In this document: positions 23,099-35,930 of the stretch, one piece after another
Layout of the letters: each line of letters begins with the position of its first letter
How positions within the stretch are numbered: position 1 is the first letter of the stretch
NCBI GenBank assembly: GCA_943737045.1
Contig: CALSFV010000392.1
Location: 62,001-126,000, forward strand
From: Parapristionchus giblindavisi
Taxonomy: Eukaryota > Nematoda > Chromadorea > Rhabditida > Diplogasteridae
Direction of reading: 5' to 3'
Length of the DNA: 64,000 nucleotides
Translations under genes and position numbers: made by a program
Notes under the pieces: model-generated
Told to the model about the DNA's origin: nothing
Database searches by the model: none
The model's input: the letters and a program-made list of their open reading frames with translations, nothing else

Positions 23099-26000
23099 AT
23101 GGGGGAGGACCGTTGTCTCACTTTCGTCAACGATCTCGAATTATCTATTTTTCTATGGCGTCATCTGACTAAGAATTACGAGACGCGCACTCTAACACTA
23201 CTAAAACACATTCAACCTATTGAAAGAATGGAAGCGGTACGCTTGATATTCTTCTAATTCATCCTATCGACTAAACGTGATTCAGGCTGCCAGTCAAAAG
23301 TCCGTATGGCGTCTTTCCGAGAGCGACATACGCCCGTTGTTCGAGCAATTCTTATCATCAAACGAAGAGGTCGGTTCATGTCTTATCACGATGTTATTCG
23401 CGATCGTTTCTCTTTCTGGAACATTCCGACTCTTACATAATATTAATGGACACATTAACGATTACTTGCTATGGATATCTACGATCGGTCGCCCTTTCCC
23501 TAGATGACCTTGCGGACTCCAGTCCACCCTCTCTCTCTCACCCATTGTCCTCTCTGATCCTTCCTGCCTCTCCTTTCCCAATCCTCCCCTCAGATCTTCT
23601 TTCTATCGTCTGTCTCCATCAATCACCTGCCACATATGTCTCTTGGCTTGATCGAATGAGATCGGAAATGAGTCCGTTGTGGGTCATCGCGACTAAGAGA
23701 ATAAAAGTAATTTTAATTGCAGGTGAGGGCAACGATCGCTTCTGCTCTATCCTCCATTCGCATTGAAGTTTGCGATGAAGAGGAATCCGGTTGGTTGAGT
23801 GAATTACTCGATGTAACAGTGAACAGAAGAAAACCAGAAGATGTCTGGATCAAGTGCAATCAGAAAACGGTGAGATGAAGAACGTGTTTAAATGCTAAGA
23901 TAACGTTCTTCAAGCGTATGTATGATAACTCTATATTAAAATAATTAGCTGTGGTAATTTAACTTTTATTCGACCCTGTAAAGTGTGAACATCATTTTTT
24001 CCATTCTCCGATGTAACCTCGTCAACAAATGGATCAAATGTCTGCTAAAGAATATGTATCAATCATTATTTCGTTCCTTATTGCCCACTGCCTCCTACAT
24101 GTATTACTACTTCTTCGCATTTTCATTCACTTCCCGTGGTTCTGAGTCAGAACTTCAGACAGGTGTGGCAATGAAAGAACGATATGAAATAAGTGTTGGA
24201 ATTTCCTTCTTCATCTCATATTCTCTGCTTAGGTCAAGGTGTTCCCTCGTCTAATATTCATCACAGCGGGCATCCATACAACAAGGCCATATATGTTCCA
24301 CTCTCCCTGCCAATTCAATCTCTCCATCATCCTTCTATCCTTGTATTCCTTCCTTATCGACGCGTGGGACCGATAAATATCGGAGAGACCACGCCCCTTT
24401 CATTATCATAACAATGTTACACTTGGATCATGAATGAAACATTCATTCATTCTCCCTTGATTCCCATCTCGGGAATGGGTGGTCTATCTTAGATCCTAGA
24501 TGTGCAATGCCGTTCGTTTATTTTAACTCAGTCTGCATATATGGATATTGTCCCTTTGTTTCTTCACTATATCGCATTTCGTGATCGTTCTTGGTCTGAC
24601 CATCCTCATGTCTTCTGCCAGAGGTTACGAGAGAGAGAAAGAAGAGATAGAGTGAGACGAAAGACAGAGGAATGAAGAGAGAGAGTTAGATTAATGGTGC
24701 ATCAAGTGTCCTCTAGATGGACCATTCTGCCTTCCTTCTATATGAAGACATTCAGCTGCCCTCTTCCATTCCTGCCTCTCCATATATTTTTATATTCCCT
24801 TAGATCTCTTTGTTCATTAGAACTATGTGGATGTCGTTGAGAGAATATATAAGAATAGACTATTTCATCATCATGTCAATTTCTTACTCAATGCGTTCTT
24901 ATACTTCTCTTACTCTTGATTTTGTCATTGTAGCACATGCTACCTTCTAGGAAAGCCCATTAACATTTTAAAAGTTCCTAAAGAGTACTTATAGTATTTC
25001 CACTTATTCTTACCCTTTCATGGCATTATTTCCGTATTTTCAACTGCAGCAATATATTGTTCATTTCAGAAGTTCCACATCGACGTTCTTCTGTGTCTGA
25101 TTTCATCTACTATTGATCAAGCCGATCCGTTCTCAGCTACTCGATTGCTCTCCACTCTCTGCCCACAAGTCCTACCGGGATTGAGGAAACGGGCCGCTGC
25201 AACTAATCTCAATATTGTACAGGTGTGATTGGTGATTCACTTTGGATAAACTCAATAGTTCACACAATAAACCTGCTGCAGTCAGAATGTTTGCTAAACT
25301 CCAAAATACATTTTCGATCCCTAGTGGCATGCCTGATGAAATAGTAACGATTGTTGATTCCAGGCTCTGCTATCCTACTCAATGACGGCCAGAATCCATG
25401 AAAGTGGACAGGACGACGCCATTCTCGCTCAGTAAGATATTGGTCTATTGTTAGACCTCCATAGAATGCACATTAAGACAAGATGTAAAATATCGATTTA
25501 TTTGTAGGCACGTTGACATGTTGAAGCAATTCGATACGACAATCGACGATATGCACGAGAAACTTCACGAATACACGGACCCTCAGTGAGTAGAGTAGAG
25601 AATGAGAGAGTTTCTAGATGTACGGTAGAATGGTGCACAAGAAACCATAGAACCATCAATCGCTTACTGATCCGGGCCATACAATATCTATCAATTGCAG
25701 TCGCTCCATCAGTACGATGTTAACAGCGGCTACAAACTTCCTCCTATCGACGCCCGCATTCGCTAATGAAGTAGCCGGAATAAGAAAGGTACCTTTTTCA
25801 ATTCATTCCATCACAAACATTTAAATCTTTGTGTCATAGTCATTTTCCATTTTTAATAATTGTACTAATCATCCTTGTTCCAGGCCCAATCACTTATCCA
25901 ATCGCAACTAAAACAACTCGACTCAAACCAAAAGAACATTTATCTCACTATTCCGTGCGGAAATGAGGTTTGTGTACATACATTTTCGGTACCCTCGCCG

Positions 26001-29000
26001 TTTATTTTTATATAGTGGGTCAATTCTCGAAATAGGGTGAGATGATTCTCAAAATTCGCTCTTTTCGCTTAAAAATCGTCATTTTTAGCTTAATTTTTTT
26101 TATCAAGTGCCCTAAAATGGCCTTATATAGTGGGTCAATCATCGCACTGCGAGGGTATGGCAATGTATGTTTGTGTAATTTGTATGTTAATGACCACAGT
26201 TAATCTTCGTAATGAGAATTTTGGATTACATGAAGCACTGAGACACTGAATAGGAAATATAGTCAAAATTATAAAAATTCGAGGTTTCACAAATTCAGGA
26301 TGCCCCAGAGTTCGTGACTCGTCGTGATCGTGTGTGTCGTGCTCTTCTCGATCGATTCACTGCATTACAAATATCGGGAGAATCAGCTATTAATCTGGCT
26401 ATGACACCCGCATTCAAGTGAGCACTTATCAATCAAGTTGTATATTACAAGAGCAGCTGTCCTTTTGTTTTGTCAGCTACGACCAACTTAATAGTTCATC
26501 TCAATTGACATATGCATGTGCTAAATGCGGAACTATGCCGGATGAGAACCGTCGGATGAGAACCTACTGGATGATAACCGGAAGCTACCGGATGAGAACT
26601 GAGCGTATGAGAACCGACTGGATGAGAACCTACTTGATGAGAACCCACCGGATGAGAACTGAGCGTATGAGAACCGACCGGATGAGAACCTACTTGATGA
26701 GAACCCACCGGATGAGAACTGAGCGTATGAGAACCGACCGGATGAGAACTGAGCGTATGAGAACCGACCGGATGAGAACCTACTGGATGAGAACCGACCG
26801 GATGAGAACCTACTGGATGAGAACCGACCGGATGAGAACCTACTGGATGAGAACCGACCGGATGAGAACTCTCTTGAAGATATCTCAAAATCTACCGGAT
26901 GAGAACTTAGTGGCCATTTTATGCCAAATTTTGCGCTGATCACGAATATGTCAGTCAGATTTTTCAAAATCTACCGGATGAGAACTTAGCGGCCATTTTA
27001 TGCCAAATTTTGCGCTGATCACGAATATGTCAGTCAGATATTTTAAAATCTACCGGATGAGAACTTAGCGGCCATTTTATACCAAATTTTGTGCTGATTG
27101 CAGATATGGTATCATGATTTTTCAAAATATACCGGATGAGAACTTAACGGTAATTTTGCGTCAAATTTCGTATCGCGAACCTACTAATCGATATTTTCAA
27201 TCGATACATATGCTCCGCCAAAATCCCTGACTCGTTGCAACTTGTAACGGCGTCTCACCAGGTAGTGTATTGGACAAACACTCCAATACCACCTGGTTCG
27301 ACTCCCACCCACGTCATTCCTCTTTTGCTGATTTTTTTTCCTCAATTTCATTTTCATTATTTAATCGTCATTTAACAATCAAATATAATTTCGATTGCGA
27401 ATATCGATTGGTAGGTCCGCGGTGCAGCTTTTGAATTGACCTACCCGTGATCAGTGCAAAATTTGGTATAAAATGGCCTCTAAGTTCTCATCCGGTAGAT
27501 TTTGAAATGTCTGACTGACATATTCGTGATCAGCGCAAAATTTGGCATAAAATGGCCGCCAAGTTCTCATCCGGTAGATTTTGAAATATCTGACTGACAT
27601 ATTCGTGATCAGCGCAAAATTTGGCATAAAATGGCCGCCAAGTTCTCATCCGGTAGATTTTGAAATATCTGACTGACATATTCGTGATCAGCGCAAAATT
27701 TAGCATAAAATGGCCGCTAAGTTCTCATCCGGTAGATTTTAAAATATCGGACTGACATATTCGTGATCAGCGCAAAATTTAGCATAAAATGGCCGCTAAG
27801 TTCTCATCCGGTAGATTTTAAAATATTGGACTGACATATTCGTGATCAGCGTAAAATTTAGCATAAAATGGCCTCTAAGTTCTCATCCGGTAGATTTTGA
27901 AATGTCTGACTGACATATTCGTGATCAGCGCAAAATTTGGCATAAAATGGCCTCTAAGTTCTCATCCGGTAGATTTTGAAATGTCTGACTGACATATTCG
28001 TGATCAGCGCAAAATTTGGCATAAAATGGCCGCCAAGTTCTCATCCGGTAGATTTTGAAATATCTGACTGACATATTCGTGATCAGCGCAAAATTTAGCA
28101 TAAAATGGCCGCTAAGTTCTCATCCGGTAGATTTTAAAATATCGGACTCACATAGCCATGAGCAGCGCGAAATTATGCACAAAATGGCCGCAAAGTTCTC
28201 ATCCGATAGATTTTGAAATATCTTCAACAGGGTTCTCATCCAGTAGGTTCTCATCCGGTCGGTTCTCATCCAGTAGGTTCTCATCCAGTAGGTTCTCATC
28301 CGGTCGGTTCTCATCCAGTAGGTTCTCATCCGGTCGGTTCTCATCCAGTAGGTTCTCATCCGGTCGGTTCTCATACGCTCAGTTCTCATCCGGTGGGTTC
28401 TCATCAAGTAGGTTCTCATCCGGTCGGTTCTCATCCAGTAGGTTCTCATCCGGTCGGTTCTCATACGCTCAGTTCTCATCCGGTGGGTTCTCATCAAGTA
28501 GGTTCTCATCCGGTCGGTTCTCATACGCTCAGTTCTCATCCAGTAGGTTCTCATACGCTCAGTTCTCATCCGGTAGCTTCCGGTTATCATCCAGTAGGTT
28601 CTCATCCGACGGTTCTCATCCGGCATAGTTCCGCTAAATGCCAATTTTGTTTTAAAGCAATGATTGTTTTAGTAATACTGTTCTTCTTTTTTTTGAATAT
28701 TTAACAAGAAGAATTTATGATAAATGTGGAATTGTCGGCAATTATATACTACTTCCATTACAGGACTCCTCAAGTAGCCGAAGCCAGTCAAGTCTCTTCA
28801 ACTCCAACACGAACCGTAGAGGGGGATGATGATTGTGAAACTCCTAAGAGAGAAAACATTGAGGGAGATGATAAAACGGTTTGTCATTTGACTGTTTAGA
28901 GGAAAACACTAACGTGCACCACTATTTATACAAAGCACATTCTCAGCCATATCCAAAGTGTAAGAAAGAAATGTTTAATCGATTGTAATTAGGCTAAAGG

Positions 29001-29951
29001 ATGATATAGATAATGAACGAATGATTGTAGATCTCATGGTTTACTTGTAACACGACACCCACTCCAAGAAGGGAACCTACGATGTACGAAGAATTACTCG
29101 ATGAAGAAAAGGTAAAGATGAAGCTTTTTACCCAATTCTGAGAAACTGCTTTATGGATGAGATAAAACTGTTTAGATTTCTTTGAAATGTGTGCTTTCAC
29201 GCATCTAGATTTTTGTCCTTTCTACTTTTTTCCACAGAAATGTTATATAATATCTGTTACAAACAAAATGTCCCAATGCGATTCTATAATATATGACCAT
29301 ATTATATCTTTACGACACTGACAAATGGCGACCATAAATCTCTCAATGTTGCAGGAGAACATCGGCCCGACGAAGAAGATTGTGGATGAAGACGAGGATT
29401 CAGAGAACGTTCAGTCCAACAAAGGAACAAGAACTCCGCTAGGCGAGGTACGTGAGAGTAGAGTAAAACTAACTATTCTTTATAGTCATTAGAATTTGTT
29501 CTGTCTTCTTTAACACTACAAGAAATTCGACATTAGGTTGAAAAATAGAAAACTTTCATATATTATGGCATGTTTGAAATATATCTCGCTTGTATCATTT
29601 TCGCTCAATCCTACTGAAATTTTATTGATAGAGAGTATCAATATGATTGAAAGTTAGCGTCATTCCGTCTCTCCTTTCGATTTCTCTTCGATAGTGTCAA
29701 TCACAATTGCCATACCATATGATAATCTCATTCAGCAGACAACTCCCATGCGTGTTCGACCCATTGGTGGTCTTCGTCTTCGTACTTCAAATACAGATAA
29801 TCGATCTGTTCTTGGAGAGAAGAAAAGTTCAACAACAACAGAGAACAAATCTCGTCGTCGATCAAAAGGAGCCGAAGGTGAGGCGAAAAAAGCCAAGTCC
29901 CTTCCCACTTCTCAACCATCTATTCGATCATTCTTCGGAGCAAAGTGCTGA
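23099..29951 (+). CDS. Uncharacterised PIP-box protein, 13 exons
   Basis: Exons: 23099-23236, 23286-23369, 23723-23869, 25070-25222, 25364-25431, 25508-25585, 25701-25788, 25884-25967, 26299-26417, 28764-28878, 29031-29111, 29355-29447, 29736-29951. They give 1464 nt (487 aa) in continuous phase. The ATG follows an acceptor (ATTGCAG|A), consistent with trans-splicing. Residues 1 to about 350 look all-helical and HEAT/ARM-like ([52 protein letters not shown]). The next stretch is acidic and Thr-Pro rich (TPTR, TPKR). The tail is basic (KSRRRSKG.., KKAK) and ends [12 protein letters not shown]. That end fits the PIP box Q-x-x-I-x-x-F-F, which binds the sliding clamp PCNA. I infer a nuclear DNA-replication or repair role. 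I do not recognise the family; replication, cohesion and clamp-loader accessory proteins are all possible. Confidence 0.85.
25977..26169. mobile_element. MITE, CATACATTTTC family, 8-bp target duplication
   Basis: 193 bp starting CATACATTTTCGGTACCCTC and ending GAGGGTATGGCAATGTATG, flanked by a perfect TTTGTGTA duplication (25969-25976 and 26170-26177). It lies in intron 8 of the PIP-box gene. Its terminus shares CATACAT with the CATACATGGGCG family. Confidence 0.88.
26517..28640. repeat. Palindromic GGATGAGAAC minisatellite with tRNA-like centre
   Basis: The left part (26520-26870) is a tandem array of variant units GGATGAGAACCTACT, GGATGAGAACCGACC and GCGTATGAGAACTGA. It is followed by about 70-bp units (CTACCGGATGAGAACTTAG.. 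GGCCATTTTATGCCAAATT). The right part (27470-28640) is the same pair of modules in inverted orientation and mirrored order. The centre (27130-27470) contains GGTTCGACTCCCACC, a tRNA B-box-like sequence. The array lies in intron 9 of the PIP-box gene and gives long frames on both strands (MRT.. and SHPVG..) that are repeat artefacts. Confidence 0.93.
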
Positions 29952-30736
29952 TTGTACCCTTTCTTTATTTCATTTCTTTTGACTATTCCTTATCATTCTT
30001 TTGTCTATTATGGTGATAATCACCCCATCAATGCATTCATGTTTCTTAACCAAAATAGCTTCATGCTCTGTGGTCTTCGCATTTAATGTATACACTTAGC
30101 AGTTGTGTCTATCGCCCCTCATAGCCAGTAACTCTGTATAACTTGTGATATGCTCATGATATTCTCTTCTTTCCGCTCAAACGATGACTCATATTCCTCC
30201 CTTGTACCTGTATTATTAACCTGAAACATCATCACTGCCTCTGTTCTCACGTAACAACTACTTACTTTATTCGACTAGAACTTCCAAATATTGTGTACAT
30301 ATATAATGCTGTACGATAAATATGGTTGGACAAATATACGTGTGTGGACAATTGGGTGATACAGATGATGATCTACATTGGATAGGATAGAAAGAGTACT
30401 CGAAAAGTGACAGGAATAGTCATGATGTTGCCTGTGTTGGTGTCTGATTCTATGGAGAGAATGGGGGGAACCTGTTGATCGTCGATTGCAAGAGTAGAGA
30501 GGAGATGAGATTGGGATGAAGTGTATAGGCAAATGATGAATATGAACCGAATGATCTCAGAGAGTGAGAGTTGAACCATAGTTGATGAATGGAATGGACT
30601 TGGAATATGGAACCAATCGTATTTGATGACAGAAAATGATGAAGCGACTAGATTGTGCAGCGAAAGCGAATGAAGAAGGAGAATGGGAAGAAACTACACC
30701 GATGGAGGGATATAGGGAGAAACCGTATGTTTCATG
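29952..30736. other. Convergent intergenic region
   Basis: Lies between the stop of the plus-strand PIP-box gene and the stop of the minus-strand gene at 30737. It should contain both 3' UTRs. No supported ORF or RNA gene. Confidence 0.5.
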
Positions 30737-33186
30737 TTACTGAGATCCATTGTTAGTGTTGGAACTTGATGAACGAGAAGAAATTCCGCTGTCCGAGTTG
30801 GAACGACTATAAGTAGATAACAATTAATTTTGATTGATTCCTTTTTTATAGTTTAATCAACCACTATTCTGTGTGATTTCTCTCTTATAGCCTATATAAG
30901 TTATAGGTTAATCCTTGATTGGATACTAAAATTATTTCTTTATTTAGATTTATTATCAAATCGATTAAATAACTAACGATGTTCTAGTTCCGTTGTTCTC
31001 GTTTGTCTCAACGAGAGCAAGAGCAGCCTCTCTATCAACTGCACGTTCAGCTGCGGCTTCTGCCTGCTCCAATTGCAATTTTTGTATGGCTGCGGCCAGA
31101 ATCTGAAGGGATAAATAAACACTACTAGGACATATTTCATTTCATATTTCAATTCATTATATATACTCTCGCATGGAAGAACAAATCCGACCAGGGCTTC
31201 AAACTTGTAGTTAGAAACAAAACTTATTTTGATAGTGCATATATCTTGCAGACATTACCTAATTAGATTATATGGATAATGAAATGTGCCCAAAGAATTT
31301 CGCCTCGACCTAGGCTGAAAAACTATAATGATTCTATACGCCATGAATTCTGATTAACGCTTTCTTCATTTCCCTACTCTGATGATTAACAACAATTTCC
31401 TTTATTCGAATTATCTACTCTTATTTGTCTAATTTCCTAGTTTGAGAATTCAAAATTGAATCCGTTATCAAACAAAGTTTTATCATATTCAATTATTATG
31501 ATTTTTTTAAACTTGGCAATCACCTCGATCCCGGACTTCCTAATACAGTCTTCGAGAGATAGAGTAAATGGATATTGAAATTTCGTATAAATCGATATGA
31601 AAGATTTTTGATATCTAACTTCACCATCCTCTTGTCGGTTTTCTATATCTTTTTGATACTGGAAACTGTTTTTCACCTTTATCTAACCAGAATCCGGAAA
31701 TTAGTTTATGGTTACTGATTCCTATCGATCATTATCGTACAGCAGACACTCTATTACAATACTACAATAGACGTAGTATATACCATGAATTGATCTTGCT
31801 GTGTTCCATGCTTTTCTGCTTGTTCATCTGCATAATCATTGAAGAAACGGCGAACATATTGCTCATCATTGAGATCTCTCATGGCCTTAATAAGCTTATC
31901 GATTAATCTATTGATACAAATATGCCATTGAAATATGATAGGAATCATCCATTCAAAAATAATGCTGTGATATCGATGGTCTAATGATTTTTATTCTATT
32001 TTCTTTTCTAAACTAAATTTGCTCACATCCGACTTCACGGCGGCTCAAAGATAGCAACTAAGAAGCTCTTGCCTAAGAAAGAAAGTATCGCAAACTGAGT
32101 GATGATGAGCAGTAAAACATCTAGGTTCTCCCAGCGCGAAAGTTGATTACGGTATATCTGGGCGCTCGCTTCTGACTAGACCTATCATCGAGTTTTACGA
32201 TTTGCGAGACATGCCGAGATGGCTTAGTGGATAGAGCTTTTGTTTAGCGATCCGAACCTCGTAGGTTCGAATCCCGCCCAGTACAAATCAACTTTGCCGA
32301 TTTTTCGTAATGCAAGAGCCTTCAAGCCAAAGTTAAATGTAGGGATTTCTCTTCATTGAACCGCCGTGGACTTCAGTTTTTAATCTATTGTAAGCTATTG
32401 TGGAAATTGTGCAACGTGACCCATAACGTGAGTCACTCCAATAATAGATAAAGAATGATCATTGATACGTACTTATACAGTACTTAGGCACACCCATGCT
32501 AATTTGAAACTCTCCGCTCTGACCAAACTCTCTCGCTTTCATTGTCTACGAGAGAGTTTTGCCAAGGCGTAGAACCGTTAACCTAGTTAACCACTCACAA
32601 AGTATTTAGCAGCATCGGGATATGTGGCACGACATATGTATGTTGGTACACCGGGTACGGGGCTGGAGGCGCCCACTGCAGGATAGTATCCGAGTTCTTT
32701 GAAGTAACTCTGTTGAAGGTTGAAATCAGCGCTATTATGGTGAGAATTCTGATTATGAATTGTTGAATGAGATATGACATGTCCTTGGTTACGATTATGA
32801 GTTGACGAAGGTGGAGAAGAAGAAGAAGTGATTTTGAATGGGGGATCGTTTTTGTCCATGAAGCTGTGCTCTCTATCGAAAGAGCTATGATATGGACGAT
32901 GATGAGTCGTTTGGGAATCACTATTGTAGTAGTAACCGCTATTATAATGGTTAGAAGGATTATTACTGGCTACGGAATTATTGATCTGTCGGGAATTCCA
33001 ATATGATACGGTGGGAAATGAAGAAGCTTGATACTGTGGGCTGGTTATCGATTGACGAGGATATGAAGGAGGGGAATTTGGTTGGTTCCAATGATGATCA
33101 GTCTGGTCCATGTTACTGTGATCCTGATCGAAGAATGAATATTGATTGTTGCTGTTATTATAGAGGTTATGATTGTTCCAGCCCAT
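30737..33186 (-). CDS. Asn/His/Ser-rich protein, unknown family
   Basis: Supported exons: 32599-33186 (196 codons from ATG), about 31784-31907, 30978-31102 and 30737-30806 (stop TAA). The first exon is rich in Asn, His, Ser, Tyr and Gln (MGWNNHNLYNNSNNQYSFF..) and ends ..ATYPDAAKYF. The second reads LIKAMRDLNDEQYVRRFFND; the third is a charged Ala/Glu helix (LQLEQAEAAAERAVDREAA) that looks like a coiled coil; the last is Ser-rich. A strong acceptor TATTTCAG abuts the ATG, so trans-splicing or a 5' UTR intron is likely. Phase is continuous from exon 2 to the end, but exon 1 (phase 0) does not fit the best acceptor of exon 2 (needs phase 2), so one small exon between 31908 and 32598 is probably missing from my model. 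The low-complexity N-terminus suggests a regulatory or RNA-associated protein, which is only a guess. Confidence 0.65.
32027..32375. mobile_element. tRNA-like element with imperfect inverted ends
   Basis: It contains TGGCTTAGTGGATAGAGC (A-box and D-arm-like) at about 32219 and GGTTCGAATCCCG (perfect B-box) at about 32264. These are flanked by related inverted stretches (CACGGCGGCTCAAAG near 32037; TTGAACCGCCGTGG near 32356). The anticodon arm and acceptor stem do not fold as a normal tRNA, so I call it a tRNA-derived repeat, in an intron of the minus-strand gene. Confidence 0.55.
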
Positions 33187-33299
33187 CTGAAATATATAGA
33201 ATTTTTAAATTATTTATTTATTATGGGGGCGCAACGAGACATGTGATAATTTGAAGAGGAAAAGAACATAATATTGCATTGATTCTCCAGATTGGGGGG

Positions 33300-35835
33300 A
33301 AGTGGTTTTTAAAAGAAAAGGAGTGCGAAAGATCACGGATAACGTCACAAGTCGTTGAAACAAAGTGAAAGTAGAAAAAAAGGTGTCCGAGAAAGGAGAA
33401 AGGAGCAAAGAATGAAGAGGAAAGTGATGAACCCCTTCCCCATCCTTTCTCTTCATCAACTGCGGACAGCACTTATTCATTATCATTTCCCCCTCCACTT
33501 CTGACTCTCTCAACCTATCAATATCAATCCCTCTCTGTCTCTCACCCTCCCCCCCCCCCTCAGACGCTCAATCTTTCTCTTACTCTTATCTCTAATGATG
33601 TCTTATTTTTCAAAGTTAACATTTTGTCAATATACACGCATTTGGTTACAAAATAAGAATATCGCAATAGATTTACACTCTGCGAGCGGGCTTCGGTCGG
33701 AATAATGATGATGTTTACTATCAAATGGGCGGAGCCTTGTTTCCCAGATTTGTGAGAGAAACGTTAGAGAGCATTAGAGAAGAGAGTAGTATTAAGCCCC
33801 CAGTACCTTATGTATTTTTGGTTTGAATATCGATGAATGAGAGTGAGAAGAGGAATGAGGAAGAAGAGGAGGAGATGAATGAAGAAAAGAGAATAGACAC
33901 AGAAAGAGGAGTGTATGTGAATTGTGGATTGATTGGTATGGAGAATGAAGAAACAGTTGAGAAGAAGGAAGAATGACGATAGGAGAGCGGGGGAGAGCGA
34001 GAAAGGGAAAGGAATGGAGAGAGGGTTAGAGAGGAAAAGTCCAAATACACAGGGAGAAATCAAAAGTAGAAAAAAGGAGGAGAGAGATGACAGATAAATG
34101 CATATACTGATAGGGGAAAGAGAGGGAGAAGAGATGGGAGATAGATGTGAGTGATAGAGGGAGAGGGAGAGGGAGATGGAGAGATAGAGGGAGAGGGAGA
34201 GAGGAAGAGGGAGAGGTGGAGGGAGAGGGAGAGGGAGAGAGAGAGAGATAGATAAATAGTTAAGGATAACGAACGGTGCTCGGGTATAGGGAAGTGAATT
34301 GAAACAGTGGTGGAGAGATAGAGGATAACGTTGAGCTTGGATATTGTTAGCATAGCTAACGAGAGGAGAAGAAAAGAAATGATGAGAAGAAGAAGAAGAA
34401 GAAGAAAGGGTATAATGAATAGACGTGAACAAAGTAGATAGAAGAGTAGTGGAGTGGATGAATCAGATGAAAATGTCAGAAAGAGACGAGAGTAAGAATA
34501 GAGTTGAAATTTAAAAAAAAGAATTTTCATTTCCATCGTTTCGGCCAAAATGTAGGTAGAGGAATATGGAGAGAGATAGTGAGAGCTCTAACGGGAGAAA
34601 TTGATTTAATTATGATGAAGGGGAAATTGATAAACTGATGGAAGCAGAGGTATATTGAGAGATGTAGATATGTTATGTGATAGAGTGAGGGGGAAGTGAG
34701 AGAGAAGAGTGGGTGAGGGTGAGTGAGAGAAAGGGGAGGAGAAGGAGAGATGAGGGATGTGGAGTAGGAGAGAGAGAGGGAGAGTGAGAGAGAGGGAGAG
34801 AGAGAGAGGGGGGAGAGAGGGGAGAGAGAGAGTAGGAGAGATGTGAAGAAAAGTCATGAAGGGATGAACAATAGTTATAACTAGGCTACATATCTCTTTT
34901 ACTCAATGGGATCTTCTTTCTCTTCTCTTTCTCTGTTTCTGGCATTATTGAAAAAGTCTTTACCTTTTTGTTTCTTCTTTGAAATGAGGATCGTATTGAA
35001 TTTCGTGTAGTTTTTCTGAACACATTTTTTGGTACCTCAAGTGGTCCCAAACCAGGTTTGGAATACCACATATCTAGAGAGTTATGGCTGCGTGAGGGTG
35101 TGTTTGTGTTCATTTGGAGATGAGTTGAGAGATGACAGATAAGTTGAACGAGAGAAGAGGAGATATTCAGACTTCTCTCAAGAAGAAGAGATGAGGGTAT
35201 CCTCTCTCTCTATCTCTACTCATTTCTGACTCGTAATGAATATGCATTATCCCTTTCTATTAGCCGTAGGGTAATAGCATGAGCATAGTATATATGTTTA
35301 AGTAGGCGTTAGAGTGAAGATAGAGAGGGGGAGAGAGTGAGAGTGAGGGAGAGAGAGAGTGAGAGAGAGAGAGGGAGAGAGAGAGATTGAGAGAGAGAGG
35401 GAGAGAGAGAGAGAGAGAGACTGAAGTTGAGAAGAGATGGAGAAAGCATAACAAGAAAGAGGAATAAGGTAAATTTCTTATTTGGCTAACGAGATTTGGC
35501 AAAAAGGGAAAGAATCGGATCATGGATACTAAGGAGACGGAAGAATCGTAAACCAATTCATGAATAGAAAACTTTCTGTCTGGGATCCGAGATTTATCTT
35601 TATTTTCCCATCGCAATATTGCATAGAATAGGACCATTCTTGAACATTTTCAACATTTTGTGCAATGTAAGATTAAGATTAGACTGTGCTTGCTTAGAAC
35701 ATTTCATGAAATCAACGATGAATCGATTTCATGGTAGAGTAGAGGAATAAGTTGAGGCGAACGAATAATTGACGATGGGAGAAATGGATATATGAGTTAA
35801 ATGGAAGTAGAAGTAGGCAGTCTAGAGAAGCAAGA

Positions 35836-35899
<64 letters not shown>

Positions 35900-35930
35900 A
35901 AAGACTAAAAGAAAGATGAATTACCCCCAT
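33300..35930. repeat. Long purine-rich (GA) region with candidate exons
   Basis: For about 2.6 kb the plus strand is strongly GA-rich, with (GA)n tracts at about 34180-34250, 34770-34830, 35330-35420 and 35840-35885. The Ser/Leu-rich minus-strand frames are mostly artefacts. Two minus-strand pieces look more like coding sequence. One is 34970-35113, starting MNTNTPSRSHNSLDMWYSKP and ending NKK before GTAAAG. The other is 35925-35966, MSIGPSSNIYVRMG before GTAATT. They could be alternative 5' exons of the gene at 30737-33186; support is weak. Confidence 0.5.

Noticed and set aside
26418..28704. Long repetitive ORFs (MRT.., SHPVG.., SSRFSSG..) of 130-174 codons on both strands
   Set aside because: Unit-length multiples of three in a minisatellite keep several frames open at once; no splice or start support.
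32216..32290. Functional tRNA gene
   Set aside because: A- and B-boxes and a D-arm are present, but acceptor and anticodon stems do not pair. Treated as a tRNA-derived repeat.
33764..34857. Ser/Leu-rich proteins of 80-222 codons on the minus strand
   Set aside because: Composition follows the GA/CT tract; no conserved motifs, no splice context.
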